Positions 41,814 to 52,371 of a stretch of 64,000 nucleotides of DNA are shown here, in pieces. Within the stretch, counting starts at the first letter, position 1; every line of letters starts with the position of its first letter. Position numbers and translations under genes: made by a program. The stretch covers positions 125,673 through 189,672 of the forward strand of contig CM007346.1 in NCBI GenBank assembly GCA_000333855.2, written 5' to 3'. The notes under the pieces were generated by a model, which was not told the origin of the DNA, made no database searches, and worked only from the letters and a program-made list of their open reading frames with translations. The stretch comes from Endotrypanum monterogeii. Taxonomy: Eukaryota > Euglenozoa > Kinetoplastea > Trypanosomatida > Trypanosomatidae.

Positions 41814-42116
41814 TTATGCAGACAGCACGCCGAGCAGCGCACTCTCCTCATACAGAAAAAACTCCTCGCCATCCACCTTCACGGCAGAACCACCGTACTC
41901 CGGCAGAAGCACCGTGTCCTGCACCTTCACGGTCGGCGTCCAGTCCTTTGTCCCCACCGCCACGGCCACAACAGTGCCCTCGTTGATCTTCCCGGCCACC
42001 TGCTCAGGGATCAGGATGCCGGCCTTCGTCTGCTTCGCCGCCTGGGTACGCTTCACCAGCACACGCTGGCCCAGCGGCTGCAGCTTCTTCAGGGCAGGGG
42101 CGGTAAAGCGGAACAT
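41814..42116 (-). CDS. cpn10: 10 kDa chaperonin (cpn10/HSP10), second locus
   Basis: The 100-residue product is identical to that of 36527-36829, and so is the coding DNA. Identity extends 43 bp past the stop codon into the 3' UTR (to 41771) and stops exactly at the start codon on the other side, where the leader is unrelated (a purine-rich plus-strand stretch with A9). The two loci are separated by the thioesterase gene, so this is not a simple tandem repeat. Different leaders would allow different splicing and expression. The ATG at 42116 is used although the frame is open 53 codons further; that extension is His/Thr-rich and arises from a CA-type repeat. Confidence 0.92.
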   Translation of the reverse strand: MFRFTAPALKKLQPLGQRVLVKRTQAAKQTKAGILIPEQVAGKINEGTVVAVAVGTKDWTPTVKVQDTVLLPEYGGSAVKVDGEEFFLYEESALLGVLSA

Positions 42117-42529
42117 TCTGTGGGGAAAAAAAATGAGGAGCGGCTGAGGGGTAGGTATGACTGTAGAGAGCGGTCGCAGTTCAGGAAGGAAAGGTTGATT
42201 AGATGTGTGTTGTGCGTGCGTGCGTGTATGTAAAATGCGTAGGAGAGCGTAAAAAGACTTGATCGCATGAAGCAAGCCACATTCGTGTGTGTGTGTGTGT
42301 GTGTGTGTGCGTGTGTGTGTGCGTGTGTGTGTGTGTGTGTTTCAAATTCACAACGTCAAAGGCGATGAACAACAGATGTGTGCGACCATTCAGAGCCGGG
42401 AGAGAAGAGGGCGATGAGTAGAAGCAAAAAAAAAAAAACCATTGACAGTGGCAGAAAGAGAAGGATGTGTGTATAACGCGCCAACGAAGAAAATGTGACG
42501 GTCTAGTCGGTTAGAGAGTAGACACGTGT

Positions 42530-42562
<33 letters not shown>

Positions 42563-43118
42563 TCTACTCTCCTTTTCTTCTTCATGGACACGAGATATCT
42601 CCATGGACACAACTTTTGGACCAGGGTCCGGACATGACCGGGTGACCATATCTACCTCGTCCTCCCCCCCCCCTCCCCTGCCCAATCTCGTCGTGTCCAT
42701 ATCGAATTCACTTGAGAAGCAGAGTGGCAAAACTAGAGGAAGAAGGTGAAGTATGTGCCTAGAAGGGAGGGTGGGAAGTGGAGGGAAAAAGAGTGCAAGT
42801 TGGCTTCTGATGCCCTCGCTTGCTCATTGCGATCCGTCACCGTCCCCCTGCGGGTGATATGAGAGCTCATGAGGTCGAGAGGAGACACATCCACGCATTC
42901 ACACAGGGGAAAAGGGGGGGAATTAGGGGAGTAGGTGTGTGGTACTACACGTACATCGAGCCAGAGAAAGAAACACATAAACACACCTAAAAAAAAAAAA
43001 AAGAGAGAATCAGGGTCATGATTTATTGTACATTTAATTTCCTCCAAAACAGCACCTGGACGAGTGGGTGAAGCAAAAGGGGGATCAAGCCTTGAGAAAA
43101 AAGGAATCCGCGTCCCCT

Positions 43119-43149
<31 letters not shown>

Positions 43150-43234
43150 CTACCTTGCACTCACGCGGCCTTCGCAAAAAAAAAAAAAACAGTATTCTCT
43201 GGGCCCCTCCTTCTATGACTGGATGCAGGTTGAC
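42117..43234. other. intergenic spacer with hairpin, no gene seen
   Basis: It contains an interrupted (TG)n tract at 42284-42340, an A12 run near 42427, the inverted repeat described separately (42514-42571), an A13 run near 42988 and an (AC)n tract at 43120-43146. No gene was found. Confidence 0.6.
42514..42571. repeat. perfect 17-bp inverted repeat with a (CA)12 loop
   Basis: The left arm 42514-42530 (GAGAGTAGACACGTGTG) is the exact reverse complement of the right arm 42555-42571. A 24-nt (CA)12 loop lies between. In RNA it would form a stable 17-bp stem. It lies in the spacer between CFAP61 and cpn10, about 400 bp upstream of the cpn10 start, so it may be in the CFAP61 3' UTR or the cpn10 leader/intergenic precursor. 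Confidence 0.85.
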
Positions 43235-46200
43235 CTATCCCTTTCGCCTTACCCCACAACTTCTCTCTTCCATTTGCTTTTGGATGCTCGGCAGGTACAT
43301 ATCCTGGGGACGGGTATCCTTGGTTTCATGTAGATATTTGATAAGCTCCAGTTGCACCTTGTACCGAAATGCCTTTGCGCTCGTCAACTCCGACACGTGG
43401 GCAGCCACGGCGGCTGGCGATAGAGTGCCCTTACCTCGATGAGCCGACAACGCTCGTTCATGGACCGCAATCACCTCCTCCACCGTCTGCATGTCATGCT
43501 GGAGCTTCAGGAAAAAGCGGGCGAAACGGTCGGTGAGGAGCGGCTTCAGCGTTGGAAGACGGAGATAGGAAACAAGATCAAACTGTTGGTTTCGAGGCGG
43601 CACTGTTAGGACGCCGTGTGGGACCGCCGCGGCGCCAGACCCGCCCATCGCCCCTGCACCTGAGGAAACGACAAGGCCATCTCCCGTTTGGCGTTTTTGG
43701 ATAGCCTCGCGGTGCCGATACTGAATGTGGAAGAGTGACTCGGGGAGTCCAACTAAGGAACGGTAGTTGTGCGCCTCGGGGGAGCCATTACCGAGGTAGA
43801 CCACGCCGTCAATCGTAAGATGGTGAGTGTGCACATAAAGCGTCATCATCTCTCGACACACCGGCGCCCCCTCCGATTTTTCGACCGACATGCCTGCAGA
43901 TTGGTGCACCTCATCAAGTGGAACGCTGAGCATGTCTACGGAGCTGAACTGTACAGGGGTGCACTCCTTGACCTCAAAGGCAGCAGAGCCACGCACGGTG
44001 CTCACGTATTGATACCCGCAGGGAAGACACACCCGGCGAGACACAGGTGATGTGTACGAGGGAAGCGTCGGGCCTTCGTTCTTTTGCACTTGAGTCGATT
44101 GAAATGACGTCGACGACACAGATCTGGTCATTTCAGAACAACTCTCCATCGCCGATTTCTGACTTGTGGTCTCCACGTCGCCGCTGCCGCCGCCAGTCGA
44201 CGCGACGTGCGTCGACCCCTCGTGAGGATCATTTGCAGTCGCAATGCGCGATTGAAACTCCTTCACTCCGACTCGGGCCAGCAACACCCTCGCCACATCC
44301 CTGCCGACATCACGTGGGTTGAACGACTCGAAGGCTTCCGTGGCGCCGTAGCGACGAGTAAACATCGCAACCGGCCCAGCCGCGAGCACGTTGGGCTGAC
44401 TTGTCTCGTACGCGCTGCCTACAATGACACGACCATCGAACACAATGGACCTCTTCGCCAGTGCTGTGAGAATGCTGCGATTGATCTCTTTCTCCTCCAG
44501 GCAAACAATCAAGGCGCACGGCAGCTCCACGGCGTCCCCTGCCTTGCGCTCATAGGAGAGCGAGGACAAAAGCACCGACGTGAGTGTTTCGTCGTCGAAC
44601 TCCAGCCGAGAGACGCCGTACCCGTCCAACACCGTCACACCGAGAGCCCGGAACAGCGCCATCGTCGCTTGGTCGCAAACGACATCAGCGAACGGCAGCT
44701 GCTCCGTGTTGGGTCTACACAACACCAGTCGCTGCGCAGGAAACCCCATTGCCACCATTGTCGATAAGGTCGCAACGGCGTCGAGGCCGGAGCCGTAGAC
44801 CACCACGTTTGTGATGGTCCCACTCATACTCTGGCTCGCCTCTGACAACGCTTGCCGCAGGCGATCCTCGGCGATATCGCCGGAAAGGGCGAGGATACCG
44901 CCGCGGGTACCACCCCCCTCCTGCTGCTGCAGCGACCGAATCGATGGCGGTACAATGTACTGCCGCCCTGTCGCAAGCAGTAGCTGATCGTAGGGCTCGT
45001 AAACTCTGTTCTCCAGGTGAATAAACTTCATTGTTGTGTCTATGTCCACCAGAGTGCCTTGCACAAAGCGAATAGTGTTCACGCCAATGCTAAGCGCTGA
45101 AGGATTGGCCAGCCCATCGCCAAGACACAGCCGCATGTACTCTCGCTCCAACAACTCCATCCCATCCGCCTGCCACTGACGCTTAAAGCACTGATTAGGG
45201 TGCAACGGCATGCTGTCTGTGGACACGACTGTGATGTTGAGATAGTCCAGGTAAGGCACGGAAAGAAGCTCGTACAGCACACACAAAGCTGTCGCGCTGG
45301 CGCCAACAATCAAAATTCGCTCATGCACACGGACTCGTTCGTCACCAAGAAAGCGACGCGTTGTAAAGAACAGCGAGCTCAGTGCAAGGGATTTTTGGTT
45401 CATACTCCCATTGGCGGCACTAGTGGTAACGTTCTGCTGGCGCAAAGTTGACGTCACATCGTTCACATCAGGGAAGTCAGCGATGTTGTCAAAGATGCTT
45501 GTTGGCGAGTCCGACTCCTCCTTCTTCGACGTCGTTGACACCTCGACAACCCGCCGCGGTGGTGCGAAAGTGAAGGCGGCGATGGCGGTCTGACATAGTG
45601 CTGCGTCAGTGCTCGTCAAGGTAAGAAGCACCTCTGCCTGCGTTTGCCGGAGAACCTCGCGGAGGAAAAATTTGAGGTGCTGCCGGAAGACGGGACGTAC
45701 GTGGACGAAGCGGACGAGGACCCCGGGCAGCTCGGACGAGCGATAGCGCAGCGGCCCCTCCTGCGCCGAAAGTGAAATGTCGGTTGCCTCATAGTTGAAC
45801 CCTCCTTGGGCATTGAAGAAGAGAAAGTGATCAAGGTCGTAGTTGGCACGGAGTGCGTACATCTCCTCAACCGAGAGCGACTGCACCGATATCACGCCAA
45901 CCACTCGCGTTGAGGACAGCACGCCAGCGGAGCCACCGCCGGACTGTGCACTCCAAGTAAGAGCAAACATGACACGCTTCGACATTGCGGAACCCGCTTC
46001 GCTGTGCTCTCCGCTAGACACTGCCGCATTCCACGTATCCAAGTCTTGTCGCAGGAGAGCCAACAGCTCCAGTGAGCAACCCGGTAATCCTGAAGGAGAA
46101 CCACCCGCACCATCGCGGCGATGGTGCTGGCTCCCCGCCGCGTGAACACCAGTGCCCATCGGTTTGCCACCGGTGCCCGCAGACACCGATGAAGAAATGT

Positions 46201-47662
46201 TGCGGTTCCCCAGATACTGGGTCTGCACCTTGTTGAGCAGAACAGCGTTCTGTGGATCTGTTATCAGCTCCACACGTGCCTGCACTCCCTGATCCACCGT
46301 AAGCGAAACACGAGGACATATCCACAGCGCATTGGGGGTTGCGATTAGCTCGCCACGAGAATCGTGAAGTTGATAGCGTCGCAGCGGCATGTACTGGAAC
46401 CGTTCGAGTATCATCGGCTCCGGTAGCGGTAGTGTGTGCGAGAGCTGCAGTGTGGCGTAGTCGCATGTCGGGAACTCATAAAAGAGGAACGGCAGGAGCT
46501 GATACGCGCTGTGGTCGAAGCTCGGATTGAAATACAAAAAATATATGCTGAAGGTGCACGAAAGACTGGTGTCATAGTGGGCATCACTCCCAGATGCGTC
46601 CGAGCTCACGCGCTTGAGTCTTTCAAAGATGTCCGTGTTGTACAACCGGACGGTCTGTTGCTGCTCCTGAGAGGTCAAGTGGCGCAAGCACGCTACGCCG
46701 ACGACTTCGTGTGTGTGGCTGTCCTCAGCGACGACCACTTTGTTGTGCTGGTCCTGATATTGCAGGATCTCTTCGAGATAAAAGCTTTGCGGCAGTTCTG
46801 TGATGACACCAGGCCCACCAGCCACTAGTAATTCCACAATATCATCATAGTCTTCCACCCTGCCTTGACGTATCGTGAGTGGGGGAATTACCATGGCGCG
46901 GGAAACATGCAGCAACGCCCCTATCGACGCATTGCTCGTTGAGATCGCGTCTAGAGGACGCGCGGCGGCGGCCTTCGTGGACAGCGGCGCAAGACCAGGA
47001 ATTTCCTCTAAAATGGGAAAATCAGACCCGGGTGCTATGAAAATGTGCTCGATGGCGCTCAGAGTGCCCAAGGAAACGCGGAACAGGTTCATCACCATTT
47101 CCTTTGACTCGAAGGACTTGCTCAACACGCCAGCAGCAGCGGCTCTCTTGTTCGCAGATCGACCAATCCTCGGCGAAATTAAAGCTCGAAAGGCGCTGCT
47201 TGGTGGGGCAATGAGCATGCGCAGCCACAAACTGTTACCCAATGACGCCCCCTCCACGGTTCCAAACGTCTCCTCCGCGAACACCATTGTCTGAACCATC
47301 GCGAGCTCCTCCTCGAGAGTACCATTCCGTGTGCTGTTCTTCAGAGCAGTGGTGATCTCACTGTTCACCGGTGACTCGTCGCTTAGCGCTATGAATCCTA
47401 TCACTGTTTCTTCGGTCGGATCGCCATTTGCGTCGGTGGCGTCCGTGGTGGTGGCGCTGGTGTCCCGCACCGCCGTTACGCAAAGATACGAAGTTTGAAT
47501 AAGAGAGGCGAATTCGCTTGCGCTGTTGACGCAGAACACACCCGATGAGGGGATACCTTTGGACACTACATCGGCCAGCTGCAGCAGCCTCGCCAGCTGC
47601 GGCACATCCCTCAGCTGACTGCGGCGAAAATGTACCCCTGGCAGCGACCCTTTGCACCTCAT
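43235..47662 (-). CDS. CFAP61 homologue, cilia- and flagella-associated protein of the axoneme
   Basis: The 1475-residue protein combines the features of CFAP61. The N-terminal region (about 8-96) is the CFAP61 N-terminal/GNAT-like domain: HFRRSQLRDVPQLARLLQLA and ETVIGFIALSDE. A second acetyltransferase-like unit follows at 262-330 (IRQGRVEDYDDIVELLVAGG, KVVVAEDS, VVGVACLRH). The C-terminal half is a Rossmann-type dinucleotide-binding fold with RILIVGASATALCVLYELL (782-800), YDQLLLATGR (891-900) and VLAAGPVAMFT near 1170. In Chlamydomonas FAP61 belongs to the calmodulin- and spoke-associated complex at the base of radial spokes; a motility role here follows from family knowledge. The enzymatic folds are probably structural. 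ATG at 47662; the frame is open to a GTG at 47824. The gene is about 1.2 times the usual vertebrate length owing to low-complexity inserts. Confidence 0.8.
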   Translation of the reverse strand: MRCKGSLPGVHFRRSQLRDVPQLARLLQLADVVSKGIPSSGVFCVNSASEFASLIQTSYLCVTAVRDTSATTTDATDANGDPTEETVIGFIALSDESPVNSEITTALKNSTRNGTLEEELAMVQTMVFAEETFGTVEGASLGNSLWLRMLIAPPSSAFRALISPRIGRSANKRAAAAGVLSKSFESKEMVMNLFRVSLGTLSAIEHIFIAPGSDFPILEEIPGLAPLSTKAAAARPLDAISTSNASIGALLHVSRAMVIPPLTIRQGRVEDYDDIVELLVAGGPGVITELPQSFYLEEILQYQDQHNKVVVAEDSHTHEVVGVACLRHLTSQEQQQTVRLYNTDIFERLKRVSSDASGSDAHYDTSLSCTFSIYFLYFNPSFDHSAYQLLPFLFYEFPTCDYATLQLSHTLPLPEPMILERFQYMPLRRYQLHDSRGELIATPNALWICPRVSLTVDQGVQARVELITDPQNAVLLNKVQTQYLGNRNISSSVSAGTGGKPMGTGVHAAGSQHHRRDGAGGSPSGLPGCSLELLALLRQDLDTWNAAVSSGEHSEAGSAMSKRVMFALTWSAQSGGGSAGVLSSTRVVGVISVQSLSVEEMYALRANYDLDHFLFFNAQGGFNYEATDISLSAQEGPLRYRSSELPGVLVRFVHVRPVFRQHLKFFLREVLRQTQAEVLLTLTSTDAALCQTAIAAFTFAPPRRVVEVSTTSKKEESDSPTSIFDNIADFPDVNDVTSTLRQQNVTTSAANGSMNQKSLALSSLFFTTRRFLGDERVRVHERILIVGASATALCVLYELLSVPYLDYLNITVVSTDSMPLHPNQCFKRQWQADGMELLEREYMRLCLGDGLANPSALSIGVNTIRFVQGTLVDIDTTMKFIHLENRVYEPYDQLLLATGRQYIVPPSIRSLQQQEGGGTRGGILALSGDIAEDRLRQALSEASQSMSGTITNVVVYGSGLDAVATLSTMVAMGFPAQRLVLCRPNTEQLPFADVVCDQATMALFRALGVTVLDGYGVSRLEFDDETLTSVLLSSLSYERKAGDAVELPCALIVCLEEKEINRSILTALAKRSIVFDGRVIVGSAYETSQPNVLAAGPVAMFTRRYGATEAFESFNPRDVGRDVARVLLARVGVKEFQSRIATANDPHEGSTHVASTGGGSGDVETTSQKSAMESCSEMTRSVSSTSFQSTQVQKNEGPTLPSYTSPVSRRVCLPCGYQYVSTVRGSAAFEVKECTPVQFSSVDMLSVPLDEVHQSAGMSVEKSEGAPVCREMMTLYVHTHHLTIDGVVYLGNGSPEAHNYRSLVGLPESLFHIQYRHREAIQKRQTGDGLVVSSGAGAMGGSGAAAVPHGVLTVPPRNQQFDLVSYLRLPTLKPLLTDRFARFFLKLQHDMQTVEEVIAVHERALSAHRGKGTLSPAAVAAHVSELTSAKAFRYKVQLELIKYLHETKDTRPQDMYLPSIQKQMEERSCGVRRKG

Positions 47663-48320
47663 CGTGAAGGACAAATAGCGGAAAGAGGAGAGAGGCACCG
47701 TTACCTCACGCGGGAGGCAGCCGGATATGATGAAGGGGAAACAAAAAAAAGGGGGGGAAGATGCACAACACACCACAGGTAAAAGCCTCCTAACCCTCTT
47801 CCACCCTGATTTTGAGGGTGCCACCTGGATATACCAACCCCCAAGCAGGTTGCTCGACGACTGTCACGTGTGGCGTGTACGCGCTCAATCTGTGATGCTC
47901 TTCGGCCAATAATGTGTTCCCCACTGAGACCACTTCTGTGTTGTTTCTGAACAGTGCACAAAAAGCCTCAACGCTGAGTCAGTGACCACTGCACCTGTGT
48001 GCAACACAAGAAGTGAAGGGGAACGGCTGCGTTGAGGACAAGGGACACGTGGAGATTGGGGCAGGGGAGGAGGAGACGAAAGAGGTCCTGTACGCCGTCA
48101 CTGGAGTCCAGGCACCAGAGTGACCGCGCAACACGAGCACACACACACACACACGCACGCGAGAGGGAAAAAAAGGCAGAGGAGAAAGATGGAGAGAAAT
48201 AGGAAACGATGCTACCTGAGAAAAAAAAAATAGACTGCGGAGTGACCCCAAGTGAAGACGTTTCTTTTGGTCTCTGGTGCCCCAACAAGTAGTCTTGATA
48301 AGAGTGTACCTCCCCCTAAA

Positions 48321-48364
<44 letters not shown>

Positions 48365-49563
48365 GCGAGTACTCGTGCGCATCAGCAAGTGTACGCAACA
48401 TGGCGGCCTCGCCTTCGGGGGAAAAAAAAAGAGTACGAAGTCACTCAAGAGTACCACACAAACACATTTCATGACCCAAGCGCGAGAAGAAAAAACATGC
48501 ATCTGTGCAAAGAACTTGACCCAGAGAGTAGCACGAAGGCGTCGTCGTCTCCTGAGATAGCCCTCAATTAGGTGTGTGTGTGTGTGTACGCGCATATGTA
48601 TGGGTATGTATGTGTGAGAGAACCTTTCGGGTGTTCCATTCTGAATTGGATCGTTTCTGTGGTATATGTTTTCATTTTTTTTTTGATCGCTTCAGCGATC
48701 TTTTGGTCGCGCACAGGCCTTCGCTCCACACATGAAACACCAACAGGATTCACTTGTCTCCCATTTCTCCTCGGCACACTCGCCAAACTTGATTCCCACT
48801 GCAGTGCAAACACGCTCAAATCGCCCCTTGCACAGGTGTGTCAGGGAAGGACGTCTGAGGGCAGTACCCCAGTCGCGGAAGGGAGTAGTGAGCCATGGAG
48901 GTGTTTGTGGAGTATCACGTATCGATTCTTTGCCGGAGGAGGGGTTATATAATTAAAAACACAAGGATCAAAAGCCCAGGAAAGAGGGAGGAGGGAGGAG
49001 GGCTACGTGCAAACGACATGGCCGAATGCTAGGGAGCACGCCCTGAATCAAGCACACAAATGCGGCACGAAGCCCAATTATTAGAGGCCCCATGAAAATG
49101 GGGCACAAGTCACACGTAACATTTCCGCTCTGTCCGACTACCTCCCTCTGTCCACTTTTCTTTTCTCATCGGAACCACAGCAGCAGTATCCGTTTAGCTG
49201 TCGAGATTTTATAGCTCGCAGTGCAGAGTGGACTCAAAGGGGGAGGGTCGTCGGCAATGTTTGTTCAAGCCCAGATGTATATAAAACAGATGAAGAAACA
49301 CGAGGGCGAAGGTGCAGAGATGCCAAATAAGACGACACGGTTCGGCAGCGCACCGTGAAACAGCAACGATGATGTATGGATGAAGATGATGCAGATGACT
49401 CGGAAGATATCACGTATCGTGAAACACCCAAGTGGGAGGAAACAAATGATGGGAGAAGAGCGCAGCAGGAGGCGCGCATGGGCGCGTCTTTGCTGACTCG
49501 AAACCCCCCATCCCTGTCGTCCTCATTTTCTCTCACCCTACGTTGTCCCGTGACTCCTTCGCG
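47663..49563. other. intergenic spacer, no gene seen
   Basis: It has a (TA)n tract at about 48320-48362, A runs near 48220 and 48421 and a T9 run near 48676. GC-balanced non-repetitive patches at about 47860-48120 and 49010-49130 are candidates for decayed retroposons. No gene was found. Confidence 0.55.
47705..47760 (-). promoter_or_regulatory. predicted trans-splice acceptor of CFAP61
   Basis: On the mRNA strand a C7T8 block and further C/T-rich sequence are followed by CGCGTGAG, the first AG after the tract (47706-47705). This would give a 5' UTR of about 42 nt to the ATG at 47662. Inferred from pattern only. Confidence 0.4.
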
Positions 49564-50706
49564 CTACCCGACCTCATTCATATGTTTTTTGATGGAGGTT
49601 AAAATGTTGACGCGCTTGAGCATGTAGTCACGCCGCTCACCAATCACCGAGGAATTGAGAGTCCGCTTCAGACGTGCCAGTTCATTCTCCACGTACGAAG
49701 GGCCATTGGCCGCTATGCGCTCTGCCACCCTCACGTAATACTTGACCGACTCACTCTCGGGTAGTTTGTCAGCAGCAACCTTGAGTGCATCCACAGAAGT
49801 CTGAGCCTTCTCGCCGGTGCTCGTTGCCACGAGTGCGGCCGCCTTAGCGAGCTCGACAACGACGCCGTAGTCCCACGAGAGGTCCCCGTTAACAAGACGA
49901 TGTGTGCCTGCGTTCTCGTTCACGTAGGTGATGAGGTCCTCGATTTCGCGATCACGCGTATACTCCACAGGCTGTGCATCGACGCCTTTCGGGAAGAAAT
50001 ACAGCGTCGGGAGGCTCTTAACGTTGTACTCGGCGGCGATATTTCGATTTGCATCCTTGTCCGCGTTGATGCGGGCGATCACGACATCCTTATCATTCTC
50101 GAAGACCTTGGCGAGTTTGCTGTATGTTGGTTTGAACGCCTTGCAGTAGCCGCACCACGGGGCATAAAACATAACGAGCACCGACTTTGATGGATCCTTG
50201 GCGACTGCGTTAAAATTTGACGTGTCAAGTTCTTTGGCAAACTGAGGTTCTGTGGGGATGATCAGATGCAGCCCCGTTACGTGCTCCTCGAGGTACCTGG
50301 CGAACTCCTCGGCTGTGCGGCCGCCTTGGTACGCTGTCGGCTTCAGCGAGCCAGGAGCAAAGTAGAGAATCGTCGGGAAGCCTGTAACGTCGAAGCGCTT
50401 GCCGAGGGCACGCTCCTGTGTCGCGTCCACTTTGCCGAGCAACAGCAAATTCGTCGCTCCTTCGCTTTTCTCTAGAGCTGCGCCGAGCATAGCATATTCG
50501 GGTGCCATTGACTTGCAGTGACCACACCACGGCGCATAAAACTCGACCAGGGCCGCCTTGTCCTTGCCCACCAGATGCTCAAAGTTGGCCTCATTGAGCT
50601 GCACAACACCCGGCATTGAAGCACCGGGGTCGTCTGTAGCGCATGAGGCGGTGTTCACTAAAATGGCGAACACCAGCACCAGAGCAAAGCTGAGCCAACG
50701 GGTCAT
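49564..50706 (-). CDS. protein disulfide isomerase with two thioredoxin domains and ERp29-type C-terminus
   Basis: The 380-residue protein starts with a signal peptide (about 1-22, LSFALVLVFAILVNTASC). Two thioredoxin domains follow, with active sites CGHC (61-64) and CGYC (185-188), each in an FYAPWCGxCK context, and cis-proline loops VTGFPTI (108-114) and VKSLPTL (229-235). A helical ERp29-like domain fills about 275-375. The order (a0-a-D) is that of the small PDI type found in plants, amoebae and trypanosomatids, not four-domain PDI. It oxidises and isomerises disulfides of secretory proteins in the ER. The C-terminus ends HMNEVG, with no KDEL-like signal, so retention may depend on the D domain. 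ATG at 50706 verified. It is a housekeeping gene next to EMC7, another ER protein, though this order need not be functional. Confidence 0.92.
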   Translation of the reverse strand: MTRWLSFALVLVFAILVNTASCATDDPGASMPGVVQLNEANFEHLVGKDKAALVEFYAPWCGHCKSMAPEYAMLGAALEKSEGATNLLLLGKVDATQERALGKRFDVTGFPTILYFAPGSLKPTAYQGGRTAEEFARYLEEHVTGLHLIIPTEPQFAKELDTSNFNAVAKDPSKSVLVMFYAPWCGYCKAFKPTYSKLAKVFENDKDVVIARINADKDANRNIAAEYNVKSLPTLYFFPKGVDAQPVEYTRDREIEDLITYVNENAGTHRLVNGDLSWDYGVVVELAKAAALVATSTGEKAQTSVDALKVAADKLPESESVKYYVRVAERIAANGPSYVENELARLKRTLNSSVIGERRDYMLKRVNILTSIKKHMNEVG

Positions 50707-50844
50707 GGTATGCGGGAGATGATGGAGGAAAAAAAAAAGATGGAAGAAAGAGAATGAATGTGGTGTGTTGTCGTCACCTGTGCCTGCTCCTCCTCATCTA
50801 TGAGTCTTGATGTTTATGAGCTGTATGGGATGATTCAGCGAGCC

Positions 50845-50870
50845 CTACAGTGAAAAAAAAAAAAAATAAG
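50845..50870 (-). promoter_or_regulatory. predicted trans-splice acceptor of the PDI gene
   Basis: On the mRNA strand a T14 run is followed by CACTGTAG (AG at 50846-50845), the textbook kinetoplastid acceptor. The next pyrimidine-rich block, closer to the ATG at 50706, has no AG after it. The predicted 5' UTR is about 138 nt. Confidence 0.5.
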
Positions 50871-51979
50871 AGCGGCAGTGTGCTGTAGGAAGTGCACAGA
50901 TACCGAGGCGTGTGTTTGCCTATGTATCTACTCTTCTATATGGCCACGCGTATGCACAACAGTAGCGAAGAGAGGGGGGAGGGAAAGAGGAGAACAAAAG
51001 ATGCGTGGGGAGGGAGGGACCAGGGCGAGCAAGACAAGCGCGGAAGAGGCCATAGTGACCTTGAGAGGTGAACGCGACGAGTGCCATCGAAAATCCATCC
51101 TCGAGTGTTAAGACCGACTCTTCAGGTGGTCTGCTTGAAAATAGAGAGAGCAAGGAGGAACATGTATTCCCATCGTCACGGATTGTTTGCAAAGCCACCG
51201 GGCCTGTCGACGACGCCCGCAACCTGTGGGTTGAAAAAACGTGCGGTATGAAGAAAGTGAAGTGCATAAATGTCTTGAAGATGTACACACAAAGAAATGC
51301 GCATCGAATCTCGTGTCTCAGGATAGCAGTGTTGGTGTATGTGTGTGCTTTGTGTCTGTGTGTGTGTGTGTGCGTCTTTGGAGAGGGAACACTATCTCGA
51401 CGTTGCTTGCGCCGGTCCTCAAAGGACTTCACCAGTAGAAGCCTATAGCGGCCTACATGTAGTATAGTATGGTGCTGCCTTCAGCGACCCTCCATGTTTT
51501 CGGACATGGCGATAGTGCTCCCCACGCATAGTATTGGCTCTCGCCAGTTGAGCGGCAATAAACACAGTGGAAACGAGTGTGCTGACGAAGGGTGCAGGAT
51601 GAGCGTCTTTGTCTACATCGCGAGAATGAACACGGTGAGTTGGTGAAAGGACGGGAAGGAAAGAAAAGATACAAGAGGGAGTGCATATAGAGGCTGACCT
51701 GTGGAATTGATATATAAGTCTTGAGTTGCTACGATAACCTGGGCAGTGTAGTGTAATTCGGTGCGCAGATGATCCCTACAACTCTGCAAGTACGCTGCGT
51801 AGTTCATGTACTGATAAAGACGACGACTTACGTGGGACCAGAGGGAATCTCTGGGATACTTGTCGGTGTGCGGCAGAAGAGGGAGGAATAAAAGATATTT
51901 TGTACACTGGTCATCACCTTTCGCATAGGGTATATACTACTTCTGTTAGATTATGAATGCGTGTGTCTGTCTGTCTGTC

Positions 51980-52016
<37 letters not shown>

Positions 52017-52325
52017 CGGGAAGGAAGATTGTATCTGGTGAGAGAAGACTCAACCAAAGTCTGTGCGATCTATTAGGCATCGGTATGTGCCCTCCTGCAC
52101 GCATGAAAAAGCGAATAAGGACGCACGTGGAGGTGTGTGTGGGTGTGTGCAGCGACATGCTCATCAGGAGTGTAAACGAAATACGCGGTGTCAAAATGTG
52201 TGCCATGGAGTCCTTCATTTGTTCGCTTCATTCACCCTCACTCACACAGCCTCTACCAAACCCTGCGACCATTCCGTCCTTGTCTTTGGGGGTAAGTACA
52301 CACACACACACACACACACAGACAC

Positions 52326-52371
52326 AAAGCACACACACAAAGCACACACACAAAGCACACACACAAAGCAC
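52326..52371. repeat. 13-bp tandem repeat (AAAGCACACACAC), 3.5 copies
   Basis: Units begin at 52326, 52339, 52352 and 52365; the first three are identical and the last is cut after AAAGCAC. They directly follow a (CA)n tract and probably arose from it by slippage. Confidence 0.9.

Noticed and set aside
41313..42233. 306-codon plus-strand frame
   Set aside because: Its second half is the antisense of cpn10 and its first half is purine-rich spacer; no domain.
52326..52371. Short regularly spaced repeats, as a CRISPR-like array
   Set aside because: The unit is 13 bp with no spacers, derived from an adjacent (CA)n tract in a eukaryotic genome.
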